Shown here in pieces: positions 5,627 to 6,569 of a DNA stretch of 6,569 nt. The notes beneath the pieces were generated by a model, which was not told where the DNA came from, made no database searches, and was given only the letters and a program-made list of their open reading frames with translations. Position 1 is the first letter of the stretch. Each line of letters starts with the position of its first letter. The DNA comes from Tessaracoccus flavescens (lineage in GTDB: Bacteria > Actinomycetota > Actinomycetes > Propionibacteriales > Propionibacteriaceae). Made by a program: the position numbers and the translations under genes. The stretch is taken from contig DYZF01000134.1 in the NCBI GenBank assembly GCA_020741375.1, positions 1 to 6,569 of the forward strand, given 5' to 3'.

Positions 5627-6569
5627 TCACACCGGGAAGAGTCCGTGCTTCTTGGGGATGGTCTCGGTGACCTTGGTGCGGAGCACCTCGAGTGATCGGA
5701 TCAGTCGTGGCCGCGTCTCCCTGGGCTCGATCACCTCGTCGATCTGTCCGACGTCGGCCGCCTGATACGGATTGTAGAACCGCTCCTTGTACTCGGCGAT
5801 GAACCGGGCCTCCTCGGCGGCCGGGTCGTCCGCCTCGGCGATGGCGCGACGGTTGAGCAGCCGCGCGGCGCCCTCCGCGCCCATGACTGCGATCTGCGCG
5901 CTGGGCCACGCGAAGGCCACGTCGTTGTTCATCTGCTTGGAGCTCATCGCGACGTAGCTGCCGCCCATGGCCTTGCGGGTCACGATCGACACTTTGGGCA
6001 CCGTGGCCTGGCAGTAGGCGTAGATCATCTTGGCGCCGTGGCGGATGACGCCCTTGTACTCCTGCTCGACGCCGGGCAGGTAGCCGGGGCAGTCGACGAA
6101 GGTGAACAGGGGGATGTTGAACTGATCGCACAGGGTGACGTGGCGGGCGATCTTGTCGGAGGCGTTGATGTCGAGGCAGCCGGAGAGCACCAGCGGCTGG
6201 TTGGCCACGAAGCCGACGCTCATGCCGTCGAGCCGGGCGAACCCCACCAGCGCGTTGCCGGCCCACTCCTTATGCAGTTCGAACACCGAATCGTGGTCGA
6301 AGATGGAATCCAGCACGTCGCGCATGTCGTAGGGGAGGGCGTCGTCGGCGGGGATGATCGACTGGAGCGCCTCATCCATCCGGTCCGCCGGATCGTATGG
6401 CTCAAGCAGCGGCGGGTCCTCCGTGTGGTTCTGCGGCAGGTAGCTCAGCAGCGATTTGGTGAGGTTCAACGCGTGCTGCTCGTCGTCGGCGATCACCTGG
6501 GCGACGCCCGACGTGCCGGCATGCACCCACGCGCCGCCCAACTCCTCGGCGCTGATGTCCTCGCCGGTG
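5627..6569 (-). CDS. mmdA: Methylmalonyl-CoA decarboxylase carboxyltransferase subunit (alpha, 12S-like), 5' end beyond the window
   Basis: The last 313 residues of an acyl-CoA carboxyltransferase, of about 510-530 expected. The frame stays open to the window edge, reading TGEDISAEELGGAWVH, so the TTG at 6541 is an internal Leu codon and not a start. Visible parts are the end of the N-terminal carboxyltransferase half (GGAWVHAGTSGVA, LLSYLPQN) and the C-terminal half: GFVANQP, GCLDINASDK, GYLPGVEQEY, IRHGAKMIYAY, KAMGGSYVAM (oxyanion-hole glycines), AWPSAQIAVMGAEGA and the KKHGLFPV tail. This is the 12S transcarboxylase/MmdA/PccB family. It transfers the carboxyl group of (S)-methylmalonyl-CoA to biotin on MmdC. 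Val after GGSY (codon 5951-5953) occupies a position that is Asp in Streptomyces PccB and Leu in propionibacterial 12S. The downstream mmdD, mmdC and mmdB genes argue for a decarboxylase rather than an ATP-dependent carboxylase. Cytoplasmic, docked to the membrane complex. Confidence 0.92.
   Translation of the reverse strand, partial: TGEDISAEELGGAWVHAGTSGVAQVIADDEQHALNLTKSLLSYLPQNHTEDPPLLEPYDPADRMDEALQSIIPADDALPYDMRDVLDSIFDHDSVFELHKEWAGNALVGFARLDGMSVGFVANQPLVLSGCLDINASDKIARHVTLCDQFNIPLFTFVDCPGYLPGVEQEYKGVIRHGAKMIYAYCQATVPKVSIVTRKAMGGSYVAMSSKQMNNDVAFAWPSAQIAVMGAEGAARLLNRRAIAEADDPAAEEARFIAEYKERFYNPYQAADVGQIDEVIEPRETRPRLIRSLEVLRTKVTETIPKKHGLFPV

Overview
This window looks like a chromosomal segment of a high-GC actinobacterium, most likely from the Propionibacteriales. 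The evidence is strong GC bias at third codon positions, frequent GTG starts, a 7Fe ferredoxin gene coupled to an actinobacterial-type dapC, and a methylmalonyl-CoA decarboxylase operon whose carboxyltransferase resembles the 12S subunit of propionibacterial transcarboxylase. The genus cannot be fixed from the sequence alone.

Left part, plus strand (1-3258). A membrane-anchored VanW-family protein (22-1740) is followed by an 87-bp gap holding a hairpin and a possible -10 box. Next come a 7Fe-type ferredoxin (1828-2148) and, overlapping its stop by one base, a PLP-dependent succinyldiaminopimelate aminotransferase (2148-3233). This pair resembles the mycobacterial fdxC/aminotransferase pair. 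A bulged GC-rich hairpin (3237-3258) probably ends the transcript. Two of the three genes have a cell-wall connection: VanW/peptidoglycan-binding-like domains, and diaminopimelate synthesis.

Middle (3259-3567). This is a scar-like stretch. A locally AT-rich patch with two small hairpins runs into the last ~70 codons of an ABC-transporter ATPase domain (3334-3549). The H-loop is intact but Walker A, the signature motif and Walker B are all missing. It reads as the 3' remnant of a deleted transporter gene.

Right part, minus strand (3568-6569, extending past the right edge). Four closely packed genes run mmdA-mmdD-mmdC-mmdB and together encode a sodium-pumping methylmalonyl-CoA decarboxylase. 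MmdA (carboxyltransferase, 5' end outside the window) moves the carboxyl group to the biotin on MmdC. MmdB, a polytopic membrane protein, decarboxylates carboxybiotin and exports Na+. MmdD is the small membrane-anchor and assembly subunit. Family-defining residues are intact in every subunit that is fully visible. The complex would turn the free energy of (S)-methylmalonyl-CoA decarboxylation to propionyl-CoA into a sodium gradient.

I see no CRISPR array, RNA gene, insertion sequence or phage feature, and no convincing undescribed system. The points most worth a second look are the decarboxylase operon in an actinobacterium, the truncated ABC gene with its breakpoint, and the Cys-to-Ser change in the VanW motif.
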